Origin: Stieleria maiorica
Lineage (GTDB): Bacteria; Planctomycetota; Planctomycetia; Pirellulales; Pirellulaceae
Direction of reading: 5' to 3'
Length of the DNA: 64,000 nucleotides
Assembly (NCBI RefSeq): GCF_008035925.1
Contig: NZ_CP036264.1
Coordinates: 581,774-645,773 of the forward strand
Shown one piece after another: positions 8,615-20,000 of the stretch. The translations under genes and the position numbers were made by a program. Below the pieces are notes generated by a model, which saw nothing but the letters and a program-made list of their open reading frames with translations, did not search any database and was not told where the DNA came from. Each line of letters opens with the position of its first letter. Position 1 is the stretch's first letter.

Positions 8615-8715
8615 GAGCCGTAGGCGCTAGCCTCGGGCGCTACATGTAGGCACTAGCCTCGGGCCTTACAAGTCGCGAAGAGCAATCCATGGCCCGCGGC
8701 GAGTGCCGTCGGCTC
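8615..8715. repeat. Hairpin dispersed repeat, copy B
   Basis: GAGCCG...GGCGCTAGCCTCGGGC at 8615-8638 can pair with 8691-8715. A second internal copy of the TAGGCxCTAGCCTCGGGC word lies at about 8647-8664. It is related to 5619-5693. Confidence 0.65.
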
Positions 8716-8789
8716 ACTCAGCCCGGGCCATTCGTATCTGGCTTTTCGCGGACCACCCATCAACACGAACATCGAATTGGAACAAGACG

Positions 8790-9608
8790 CTAGGTGCCGC
8801 TGACCAATCGAGTCGCCTCCTTCAAGCCGGCCTCCGCATCGTCAACAGGCCAGTATTCCAGTCCGACGTACCCGTCGTAGTCTGTTTCGCGGATCGCGCG
8901 AAAGATCTCGGCGTAATTCAGCTCGCCCCGTGTCAGTTCGTTCCGACCCGGGTTTCCGGCCGCATGAAAGTGGCCGATCCGATTGATGTTGGCGGTCGCG
9001 TTGCGAATCACATTGCCTTCGCTGATCTGCTGGTGATAGATGTCAAAGACGACCTTCACGTTTTCGCTGTCGACCTGGTCGACGATCGCAAACGCTTGCT
9101 CGCTTCGCACCAAGTAGTATCCGACGTGGTCGATCAGATCGTTCAGCGGTTCAAAGACCAGGGTGACGCCGGCCTGCTCCAGCATCGGCGCCGCTTCGCG
9201 CAGGCCATCAACCAGGCAATCGTGTTGGGCTTCATGGGAAGTGTCAGGGCAAAAGTCACCGACCTGGGAAATCAGCGTCGGGCATCCGAGGCGTTTGGCC
9301 GCTTCGATCGACTGGCCCAGCCCGTCCAGGTATTCCGCCCGCGTCGCCGGATCGACCAAGCTGATGAACTTGGTGCAACAGGCGGCGATCTTCATTTCGT
9401 GCTCGGCCGCGGCGTCCTGGATCTCGGCAAGGTCTTTATCCCACCAGCCCCAGAATTCGAAGGCATCGATCCCACACGCTTTGACGCGGGCGATCGCGTC
9501 GCGGCGGGCGACGTCTTCGAAGACCGCGTCGATGCATACCGATGGACGGAGTACAGACGGTTTGGTTTGACCCGTTGTTGATTCACCGGATGACGTTTCG
9601 CTGCTCAT
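8790..9608 (-). CDS. Hydroxypyruvate isomerase-like TIM-barrel protein
   Basis: Of 272 residues, in the xylose-isomerase-like / AP-endonuclease-2 TIM-barrel superfamily. Features that fit hydroxypyruvate isomerase and related sugar epimerases: FEFWGWWDKD near the N-terminus, TLVFEPLND and VVFDIYHQQ with metal-binding Glu and Asp, HFHAAGNPGRNE, and GYVGLEYWP with the last Glu. The ATG at 9608 overlaps the stop codon of the upstream aminotransferase gene (ATGA), so the two are translationally coupled. The exact substrate is uncertain; a 3-keto-sugar or hydroxypyruvate isomerase is most likely. Confidence 0.8.
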   Translation of the reverse strand: MSSETSSGESTTGQTKPSVLRPSVCIDAVFEDVARRDAIARVKACGIDAFEFWGWWDKDLAEIQDAAAEHEMKIAACCTKFISLVDPATRAEYLDGLGQSIEAAKRLGCPTLISQVGDFCPDTSHEAQHDCLVDGLREAAPMLEQAGVTLVFEPLNDLIDHVGYYLVRSEQAFAIVDQVDSENVKVVFDIYHQQISEGNVIRNATANINRIGHFHAAGNPGRNELTRGELNYAEIFRAIRETDYDGYVGLEYWPVDDAEAGLKEATRLVSGT

Positions 9609-10801
9609 GACATCACCGAGGCCACGGCCTCGCAAAGGGAGTTCATTTTGGTTTCGTTCATTCCGGCGACGTTGATCCGACCGCTGCCGACGATGTAAAT
9701 GCCGTACTTGCTCTTCAGCTCGTCGACTTGCAGCGGGCTGAGTCCGCTGTAGGAGAACATGCCTCGCTGGCGAAGCAGGAATGAAAAGTCGTGGCCGGCG
9801 CCGGTGGACTTCATGGTTTCGACGAACTGCTCTCGCAGACGCGTGATTCGTGAACGCATCGCGTCGAGTTCCTCTTTCCAAAGCTTCGTCAGATCGTCAT
9901 CGGCCAGAATCGTCGCGACGATCGCGCCGCCGTGGCGTGGCGGATTGCTGTAGTTGGTGCGAACGACCCGTTTGAGTTGGCTGAGCGCCGCGCCGCATTG
10001 TTGGGCATCGGCGGCGACCAACGAGACCGCGCCGACACGCTCGCTGTACAGGCCGAAGTTTTTGGAAAACGAGGTGCAGACGATCGCTTCTTCGACGTGC
10101 TGGAGAATCGTTCGCAATCCAACCGCGTCTTGTTCGATTCCGTCGCCGAATCCCTGGTAGGCGAAATCGATCAGTGGCAACAGGTTCTTTTCGGCGACCA
10201 CCGCTGCGATCTGTTTCCAATCCTCGGGCGTCGGGTCGATGCCGGTCGGGTTGTGGCAGCAACCGTGCAACAAGATGGCGTCACCGGGTTTGGCGTTCTC
10301 TTTGAGCGCACCGAGCATGCCGTCCAGGTCCAGCGAGGTGCGATCGTCGCCGAGGTAGCGGTAGGTTTCGGTCGGCAGCCCGGACGCTTCAAAAATCGCC
10401 GGGTGATTGGCCCACGTGGGGTTCGGCATCCAGATTCGTGCTGCGGGTAATTGGGTCCGCATGAAATCGGCGGCGACTCGCAACGCCCCGGTGCCGCCGG
10501 GGGTCTGCAGCACCGCCACACGATCGGCCGACAGCGATTGGCCGAACACCAGATTGCGGACATCGTCGCGGTACTCGGGCAAACCGTCGATCGACAGGTA
10601 GCCCTTGGTCGCTTCCGTGTCCAAGATCTTTTGCTCGGCTGCTTTGACCGATTTCAGGATCGGGGTTTGTCCGTTTTCGTCCTTGTAGACACCGACCGAC
10701 AGGTTCATTTTGTTCGGGTTCGGGTCTGCATTGAATGCTTCGGTCAGCCCCAGGATCGAATCCGGGGGAGCGGTTTGAATGACGGAAAAACGATGGCTCA
10801 T
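9605..10801 (-). CDS. Aspartate/aromatic aminotransferase
   Basis: PLP-dependent class I aminotransferase of 398 residues, of the AspC/TyrB type. It shows the YKDENGQTPILKSVKAAE region, the substrate and cofactor segment LLHGCCHNPTGIDPT, and the PLP lysine in SFSKNFGLYSERVG. It transfers amino groups between aspartate or aromatic amino acids and 2-oxoglutarate in the cytoplasm. The start at 10801 was chosen over one five codons upstream because SHRFSVIQTAPPDSILGL aligns with the usual family start. It is first in a two-gene unit with the isomerase-like gene and overlaps it by 4 bp. Confidence 0.9.
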   Translation of the reverse strand: MSHRFSVIQTAPPDSILGLTEAFNADPNPNKMNLSVGVYKDENGQTPILKSVKAAEQKILDTEATKGYLSIDGLPEYRDDVRNLVFGQSLSADRVAVLQTPGGTGALRVAADFMRTQLPAARIWMPNPTWANHPAIFEASGLPTETYRYLGDDRTSLDLDGMLGALKENAKPGDAILLHGCCHNPTGIDPTPEDWKQIAAVVAEKNLLPLIDFAYQGFGDGIEQDAVGLRTILQHVEEAIVCTSFSKNFGLYSERVGAVSLVAADAQQCGAALSQLKRVVRTNYSNPPRHGGAIVATILADDDLTKLWKEELDAMRSRITRLREQFVETMKSTGAGHDFSFLLRQRGMFSYSGLSPLQVDELKSKYGIYIVGSGRINVAGMNETKMNSLCEAVASVMS

Positions 10802-10966
10802 GAGGTTGGCTCGCACGCGGGCTAGGCCTGGGGCCTGAAAGGAACAGTGCCGATTTCGGCGAATCGTAGTGCAACGGCGGCATTTCGGCTATCCTGCCCG
10901 CCCTCGGGGCCGTCATTTTCGATGTTCGTTCCCCCCTCGGCGGGCCCGGCATGCCGGCTCGTCTCC

Positions 10967-11001
10967 GACGCATCCGGCGTGCCGCCGGACGCGGATGCGT
11001 C
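10967..11001 (-). terminator. Hairpin just after the giant gene
   Basis: GACGCATCCG at 10967-10976 and CGGATGCGTC at 10992-11001 form a perfect 10-bp stem directly abutting the stop codon at 11002. No T-run follows on the minus strand, so it may act with Rho or protect the 3' end. Confidence 0.4.
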
Positions 11002-14000
11002 TCACTCAAACGGCAATGATTGCAGGAAGCGTTGGCCGAAGCGTCCATAGTCTTGTCCGTCAACGTCACCGTCTCCGTCGCTGTCGAACGCGTCATCGAA
11101 CCCCGGCTGCCCTTCGCTCTTCAAGAACGATAGCCCGAACCGTCCATAGTCTTGGCCATCGACATCGCGGTCTCCGTCGCTGTCACCGAACAGTCGGAAA
11201 AAACCGTCGGCGGCTTCTTCACCGAAGTGATACAGGCCTCCGGGGGTGCCGTTTCCGTCGGCATCGAAGTTTGTGCCCCCGCCGGCAGAGCGGATCTTGG
11301 TGCCGTCGATCGTCAGCTGATAGTTGCCATCGATAAGCGAACCTCCCGTCTCGGCGTACGCCCCGGTGAAGGTCAACGTCGCGGTCGTCTTGCCGCCGCT
11401 GTGTTCGAGCGAGACGACGACATCCACCATGCCATCGCTGCCGCGGTGACGAATCGAAAACGCGCCGGGATCCACGTCGACTTGGCCGTCAAATGCGATC
11501 GATAGCGACGTCAGCGAAGAATGTTCTGGTGAAGCCCCGTCGCCGAGAGCAATCGGCGCCATTTCCAGCACGTCGACGACGTCCAAGGCCACCGCTTTCT
11601 CAAACGCTTGCCCGGTCGTATCGGTGACTTTCAACCGAATGCGATACTCGTCTTGCGATTCATGGTCGACCACTTCGCCCTGTTTGAGCAGCAGTTGGTT
11701 TCCGACAATTCTGAATCGTGCATTGTCCCCATCATCGGCGCCGGAAACCAGTTCATAGGAGTGTCCGGTGGGCGTGTCCGAATCGACGGTCGAAAGCTCT
11801 GCGATCAGCGTGTCGGAGGCAGACGTGTCAAGATTCTCGACGATCGACGAGCTGGAAAGCACGATGTCGCTCGGTGCGATCGGGTCGTAGATGGACCCGA
11901 AATTGACACCTTGAACGACCTGTCCCACCCCGACCGAAACGGAGTGCCAACTGGTCTCGGCGGCAAGCTGGTTCAAGTCAACCGAATACAGACCACCGCC
12001 CTGTGGAATCGTCGTCAGGTCGGTTGCGGCAGAGTTGAAGGTGACCGTCGAACCGTCATTGGAGATCCGCACCCAGTCGCTGGTGCCGTCCCCGGATCCG
12101 CCCGAGACCGATTGGCTGAGCAACGTCACGGTATCCGTCTCGATCTCATAGAGGTATGCGTCGCTATTGCTGTCCGAATCGTTGTCGACCAAATTGTTGG
12201 CCCACGAATTAAACACGACCCATCGTCCGTCGCCACTGATCAACGGGGTGACAGTCGCTTGATCGGGAGACACGCCAGACGAATTGCGTCCCAGCACTTT
12301 GAGATCGCCCGTTGTTCGATCTTTCAAGAACACTTGTGGCCCCACGCTGCCGGTCACATCGTCCAGTGTCTTGGCGCGGGAATGGAAAACGATGTACCGT
12401 CCGTCGTCGGAAATGCTGACATCGAACGCGTTGTCGTCACTCTGTCCGCCCGCCGAAGAGGTGCTGACGCGTTCGGTGATACCGGTTTGACGGTCCAGCA
12501 AAAACGCATCCGAGACTCCATTGGTATCGTCGGGCACCAAGTTGTCAGCCCAACTCCAAAATGCGACGAATCGACCGTCGGCGCTGAGGTGCCCGTCATA
12601 GGTGTCTCCTCCGGACGCCTGGCCGCCGTCGGGTGCCAGGTTGAGTCGCTCGGTTGTCCCCAGTTGCAAATCACGGAGAAATAAATCCGCCCGGCCGTTC
12701 GTATCGCCGGGAACCAAGTCTGTCGCTCTGGACTGAAAGGTCACATAGCGACCATCGCTGCTGATGCCAAAGCGATAGGCAAAGCTTTCACCATTGCCCG
12801 AAGCACCTCCGGTCGACAACGTCGGATCGACCGCACTGACCAACGACGTGGTCCCCATTTGACGGTCACGGACAAATACATCACGCGCGTTGTTGTTGTC
12901 ATTGGCAACAAAGTTCGTGCCGGCGGACAAGAAGAAAACGTATCGGCCATCAGCGCTGATGGCCGGATGCACACTTCGGTCGTCGCCGACGACCTCATCC
13001 GAGGTGACAGAAATCAATTCCAGCTGGCCCGTCGCCGTCTCCAGGACATAGATGTCGGTTTCGGCATTGGTATCTTCGGGCAACAGAGCGTTGAAGGTTG
13101 AAAACGCAATGAATGCACCATCATCACTGGCGGCCGAATCATAGAAACGATTGGCACCGTTGTTTTGGCCCGCCACATAGCCATTGTCGGCGACTCGATG
13201 GATGTCGAAGGCACCGGTGCTGGGATAGGTTTGCCTCCAACCGGGCGGCAACACCTGAACAACGTCATGAGTCCCCGGCGTCACGTCGTCGAATCGGTAG
13301 CGTCCCGTTTCGTCGATTCCCGTCGTCGCCGGATCATCGGTCAGCGTCACGGTGAAGGGCTCGCCGCTGTCCAGCACGCCGTTGTGATTGTCATCCAAGA
13401 ACACGGTTCGGCCGGCCAACAAGTCTTCGCCCGCATCGATCACGCCGTCTTCATTCGCGTCGTCCCACAGCACACCCTCCACGGACGCCGGCCCGGTGAC
13501 TTGTTGATAGAAATCCAGATCAACGTGGTCGACACCCGGCGCCGCCCGCACGACGTGTTCACTCAACGGCACCGATGCGGCGCCGATTCCATACGGCGTT
13601 TGGAGGGGGTCCACGTCGCGAATCAAGCCTTCCAACATTGACTCCACGCGGATCCGTCCATTGATGACGCGGTAGATCTCTCCCCCCGCCCCGGAGATTC
13701 CGGTCGTGCCCGAATTTGTGGGGATGCGTGGTTCGTAAATTCCCGTCGCGGGATCCAAAACGATCGTGCCGCCGCCGGAATGCAAACGCGTCATCAATCG
13801 CGTCACGTCAGGTGTTTCGCCCAAGTTGTCTTGGAAGTCGACTCCCGAGGGTCCGGGCGGATTGACAGCGTTCACATCGATCGTCTCGATCGTCTGCAGC
13901 GTGTCGACGTCGATTTTGTACAACACATTGCTTGACGCATCGATCGCATACACGGTAGCGTCGATTGCTGCCAAGCCGCCGTATTCACCCGCGGGGAGCT

Positions 14001-17000
14001 GGACGGAATCGAGAATCGTTCCGTCATCCGGATCAAGTTTCCAGAGCGTCGAATTCGCCGAATAAAACAACCCCGAATCGTCCAACGCCAATCCGGCGAA
14101 CGTCGTGCTCGTTCCCGGAGCCGGGAATTCACGCAACACCTGGCCGGTGATCGGATCGTACTTGCGAATCGTCGAAACGCCTTGGTCGACTTCCAAGGAG
14201 AACAATTCCACGCCATCGGTGTCGGTCAGCGCTTTCAAGCTGGCCGGCTGATCGACCCGCACCGTGTAATCCCCTGGTGCAAGATCCACAAACGAATAGG
14301 TCCCGTCGGCGTCGGTCAGGGTTTCGGGTTCTCCGCTGTCGAACCGGCCGTTGCGATTGGAGTCCAAATAAACGCGGACGCCGCCCACAGCGGGCTCACC
14401 GTCGTCGGCGGCGCGGTTCTGATTAAAGTCATCGCGTACCGTCCCGGAGATCGTCGTTGCGTCGGATTGGTGCCCCAGGTCGATCCCCGTCGTGGCATCG
14501 GTGGCGGTGACTGTCGCGACGATTCCGATATCGACATAGCCCCCTCCGCCCATTCCCGACGTCCCGGGATTGGCCAGCGTGCGGACCAAGTTGTACTGGC
14601 TGTCGTAAACATCCACGGCGCCTTGGATGCTGGAGGACCGGACGAATAATTCGCCGCCGACGGCCCCCACACTCCAATCGCCACCATCGGTGCGTGGCAA
14701 ATCGATCACGGTCGTCATCCGCGCGGTTTGCGGATCGATCACAAACACGCGTGAATCGATGATGGAAAACGCCAGGATCGATTGTCCGTCCGGCGATTCG
14801 CTCAGTGAAAGTGACAATTGCGGCAATCCGTTCAGTTCGTTGGCCGAATCGATGTAGCGCGAGATCGGCATCGCCCCATAGAACGTGTTCGCGTCGGCGT
14901 CGTAACGGATCAACTGCATTGGCATCGAACCGCCGACGGTCATCAAATAGATCGTCCCGTCGATCACCACTGGCCCCTGCGAAAAGACGGTCGCACCATC
15001 TTGCCCAGGCAGCGGCGTTTGATCGATCAGGGTTCCATCCAGCCCGACTTCGAACAGCAGGTCAAGGTTGTTGTCGACCACAATCAATCGTCGCCCATCA
15101 AATGCGGCGGTTTGGGCCACGGTCATCGCGATCGTCGTGTCGATCGTGCTGATCCGATCCCCGGTGACCGGGTCGATTTCACGAATCTGCAGGTAGTTGC
15201 CGGTGGGACTTTCCGTGTTGCTGACGGCTGAGACACCGAACAGTCGGTCGCGGACGCCGCTGAAATTGGTCGGGCGATGAAGATCGGGCGACTCGGCGCG
15301 AATCAGGTGCTGGCCCACCGGGACATCGGCAAACAGGTACGTCCCGTCGGCCGCGCTGACGGTTTGCCGCTCCCCGGGATCGGCAAACCCGTTGGCGTTT
15401 TCATCGATAAACACGGTGACGCCGGCCAACGGCGATTCACCGACGTCGCGGATGCCGTTGCCGTTGTCATCGCTGAACTGCACACCGCTGACCGTGCCCA
15501 CCTCGGGCTGATTTCCAAAATCGATCCCGGTGACCGAATCACCGTGCGTCACCCAGACGGTGTGCTCGGCGGCCAGGTCGACTTCGGCGCCATAGTCGCT
15601 GACCGTTCCAGCGACCCCGGAATAGAGGTTGCGATACGTCACCGCCCCGGGCGCGTTGTACGGTTCGGTGGACGTCGTCGCGATCGTCCGCAGAACGAAG
15701 CCTTGCGTGGCGAAGGTAAACGATTCACCTCCGGCGGCGGCCAAGTAAGCGTTCCAGGGGAAACTGTGGGCCGGCGTGTGCGGGATGATCAGCCCGGTGC
15801 GAAAGTCGACGTTGTACGTTCCCGAACGCATCTCGAGAATGAAACTTTCGCGGTCGACCGCGGCTCCTTGGGTGCGAATGACATATCCGAGTCCGGTGAT
15901 GTTGTTGATCGCGTGAATGTCAAGCTGCGTGATCAAGCGGCGGCGGCGAAGGTCGAATTGTTCGATCCCCTCGCCGTTGTATTGAGTCATGTAGGCGATG
16001 CCTTCGCGGATTTCGATCGCGTCTTTCAACCCCGGCGTGGTGGGAATCGTTTCCAAGACCTCACCGCTGTCCGGATCGATGCGGAACAATTGATTCGACT
16101 TGGCCAGATACAGATCGCCTTCGTACATCGTCATGCCGGCGTGGGCTTCGACGGCTCCGGGCGATGGGAACTGATTCACCACCGCCCCCGAATCGGTGTC
16201 GATTTCATAGATCGTTGAAACACCGTCGTCGGTCCCCTGCGTGAACAGTCGGGTGATCGGGTCGGCGACGGCAAACCCGTCGTGATCGGCCGGTGCAACC
16301 TGACGAACGGTGTATCGATCGGGAATCAATCCGCCGATCGTGTAGTCACCGTTCGGGTCACTGACCGCCGAGGGTTCGCCGGGATCGAATTGCCAGTTTC
16401 GGTTCAGGTCGATATACACCGTCACGTCGGCCAGCGCCGGTTCACCCGCATCGATGGTCCCGCTGACGTCCAGATCCCTGGCAACGTTGCCGCTGATCGA
16501 TCCCAATTCGGCGTGATGGAAATGATTGACATCGGCAACCGATTCACGTTCGGCCAGGGTGACGACAATCCCGTTGTCGCGGTACAGCCCGCCGGCCAGT
16601 CCCTGCTGCGCCGGGAATCCGTTTAATGTTCGGTTGATGCCGCCGGAGTTGTTGTAAACGATGATCTGGCCGTCCGTGTTGGTGAACGGCACCGGGTAGG
16701 CCACGAACACTTCGTCACCGATTCGCGCCATGCCGCGTTCATAATCCGCGGTGTTGAAATCGTTGACCAATACGGCGGTCTGCGAGTACGGATCGATCTG
16801 CAGCCAATGGTTCAGAAACGGCGCCGAGGCGTTCACGCCGACCAGGATGTTTCGCCCGTCGGCCGAAGTCGTGCTGGCTCGCATCAGCGACAGCGTCACG
16901 CCCTGTGTTGCCGGTGGATTGGTCAACGTGATCGGGCCGAGGAATTTCCAGTCGCCGGCGGAAATGTAATTTGCGCCCAATCCATCGGGATACAAATCCG

Positions 17001-20000
17001 TTCGCCACAATTCCATGTTGTCCGTCCTCGAACCGGCAACGATGAACAAAAACCCGCCGATCATCACCGGATTGGACACGCCGAAGACCGGGTAGGGGGC
17101 CCCGGTCGCTTCTCGCGGCAGTTTGAACTCCAGGATCTCCGTTCCATCGAACGCCAATTGATTCAGCTCGTGAGCATCGCTGTTGATCAGAACCAGATTC
17201 TGTCCGTCGAAGGTGAGCGTGGTCTCGGTTGTGTCTGGATTATCCACAACGAATTCCCCCAACACATCCCCGCTGACCGGGTCGAATTCGAAGAGCGTCA
17301 GTTTGTTGTGGTTTCCCAACTGGAAGTGTCGGTCGGAGATGCCGAACAATCGCTCGCGCGACGGGTACGAGGCGCTGGGACGATAATACTCCGGTGAAAT
17401 CGCGCGGATGGTGAACGTTCCCGGTTGCGTCCCGGTGAGCACGTAGTCGCCATCGGATCCCGATGTCGTCTGTGGCTCGCCGGAATCCGGAAAACCGTTG
17501 TCGTTTAAATCGGCAAACACTACGACGCCGCTCAGCGGTGGTTCGCCCGCGTCGCGCACTCCGTTGTCGTTCAAGTCATCAAACTGCGTGCCGGAGATTT
17601 GGTAGCCGAGGTAACGTGCGCCGAAATTCAGATCGGTGATCACCTGATTGAGTGCGACCGTTACGTTGTGTGCCGGACTTGTCGCTTCGTGCAACGGCGG
17701 CAGCGTTGCACGCAAGACATAGTCGCCAGGAACGACATGCAGCAATTCGTAATGTCCGTCCGCAGCGCTGTATTGGTACGGTTCCCCGACATTGTAGGAT
17801 TCGCTGTTGTTGAGATCCAAATACACCCGCGCACCGGACACCCCGACTTCTCCGGCATCCCGGACGCCATCGCGATCGACGTCGTCAAAGACATAACCGG
17901 AAAGCGTTGTGTCGTTGGCCACCAACGCGAAACTGACGTCTGCCGTGTCGGTGCTGGCCGTGAACGAGACGGACACCGGATTTGGACTGGTGTTCAAGTA
18001 ACTCGTGGGCTGCGACGCATAGACCACATGGGTTCCCAGGCCGATCGTCGTGAACTCGAACATCCCCGCTTCATCGATCGACGTCGTCCCCGGATCATCG
18101 GCCAAGGTCTGCATCGTCGGTTCGCCGGAATCCCATTGACCGTTCTGGTTTTCATCCAGGAACACCGTCCAATCGGCCAGCCCCGATTCACCGGCCGAGC
18201 GAATGCCGTCGCCATCGCTGTCGTTGAAAACCGCGCCGCTGATTCGCGTCAAATTCGGAGTGGTCCCGAAATTGGCGATTTCGACACTCGTCCCGCCGGC
18301 GATCGTGCGGTCCAAATACGTAGGTGTCGTTGAAAAGAACTCCGGCCGGCTGACCAACTGCACCCGGTGTGATTGGAATTCGAGCGGCGAGAACGAATAC
18401 CGTCCGGTTTCATCCTCGGGGGTTTGCGGGTCATCGGCCGACGTCACCGCCGTGCGTTCGCCCGCGTCCAATTGGTCGTTTTGGTTATCGTCGATGTACA
18501 GCGTCCATCCTGCCAATCCGGGTTCGCCCGCGTCCAGCACGCCGTCTCGGTTCAAGTCGTCATAAACCAGGCCGTTGATCGCCGCCAGGTTTTCCGTCAC
18601 GCCTAAATCGGCAACTCCTTCAGTCGTCGTGAATTCCAGTGTCACGGACGTAAAGTTGTTGATGTCATCGATCCAACGCACATCGGGCCGGACACGCAAA
18701 ATGTACTGCCCCAGGGGAAGGCTGCCGAAGCGATAGAATCCGCCTTCGTCCACGCCGGGCGTTTGCGGGTTATCGCTGGCCGCTGTGCCGACCGGCTCAT
18801 TCGCGTCACGTTGACCATCATTGTCCAAATCGAGATAGACCACCGCCGCGTCGACTCCGCGTTCCCCCGGGTCACGGACACCATCCCCATCGGTGTCAAA
18901 GAAGATGTGCCCCGATAGGGCGCGACGAGGGGATCGCTCAACGGGCACGATCTCGCTGGAATGGTCACCATTGCCGAGCCCCGGTCCGCCCAGCGGATTG
19001 CCGAGCCCATCGATGATCGTGTCGTTGTCCACCAGCGACAATTGGATGGTGCCATCCAAAGATCCCGAATCGACGAGCACCTGGAACGTTCTGCCGTCGG
19101 GAAGTCCGGTGACGGACCGGATCGATGTCCCCACAACGCCGGACCGGAGGATCGAGAAATCTGCGGCATCGACGTTAAACACCGACTCGGAGAAGGTGAC
19201 TTCGAACAGGATGTCGGAGTAATCCAACAGCGGCGACGGATCGGCGGTGATGGACGAAACGGAGGGGTTGGAAAAATCAACTTGGACCGTGTCCGACCGA
19301 GGCGTGGTCGGTGAAACCCCGACGCCGTCGTAAGGGATCGACCGGCCGTTGATGATCGAGTCGTCGTCCTTCAGGAACACGTAAAATTCGCCTTGTCCGG
19401 TGACGGAGGCAAGGTCCACCGTGACGGTGTAAACGGTCGGGCCATCGGCAACCGAAGCCATGGAAACTCCCGCCAAATCACCGGAAACGAATTCCAAGTC
19501 GAAATCAGACACGTCGACGCCCGTGACACTCTGGTTGAACGTCGCGGTGAACTGCATCTCGCTGGCCGTCCCGCTGGTGAACACCAATGAATCCAACGTC
19601 GGCGCGGGCAAATCGATCGTAATCACCGGTGAGACCGCTGCCGAACCGACGCCGTATCCCAGCAGCGGTACATCGCGATCATTCCTGATCGTGTCGTCGT
19701 CAATCAGTTCGATCGACAGATCACCTTGTCCGTAAGCAGAGCTCAGGTCGACTGTGACGCTGTACGTCGTCCCGCTTCCGCTTACCGCATCGATCGCCGC
19801 ACCGCTGATCGAGGACGACAGGATTTGGAAATCGCCGGCATCGACACCGGTGACGTCTTCATTGAAGGTGACCTCGTACTGCAACGAGTCGCCGGTCCAG
19901 GGACTCGTCGCCGTGGTCGTCACCGACACCACTTCCGGTGCCGGTGTGGTGACGCCCAGGTCGGCGTCAGTGACAGTCGCCGACGCTACCGTCACCGTGA

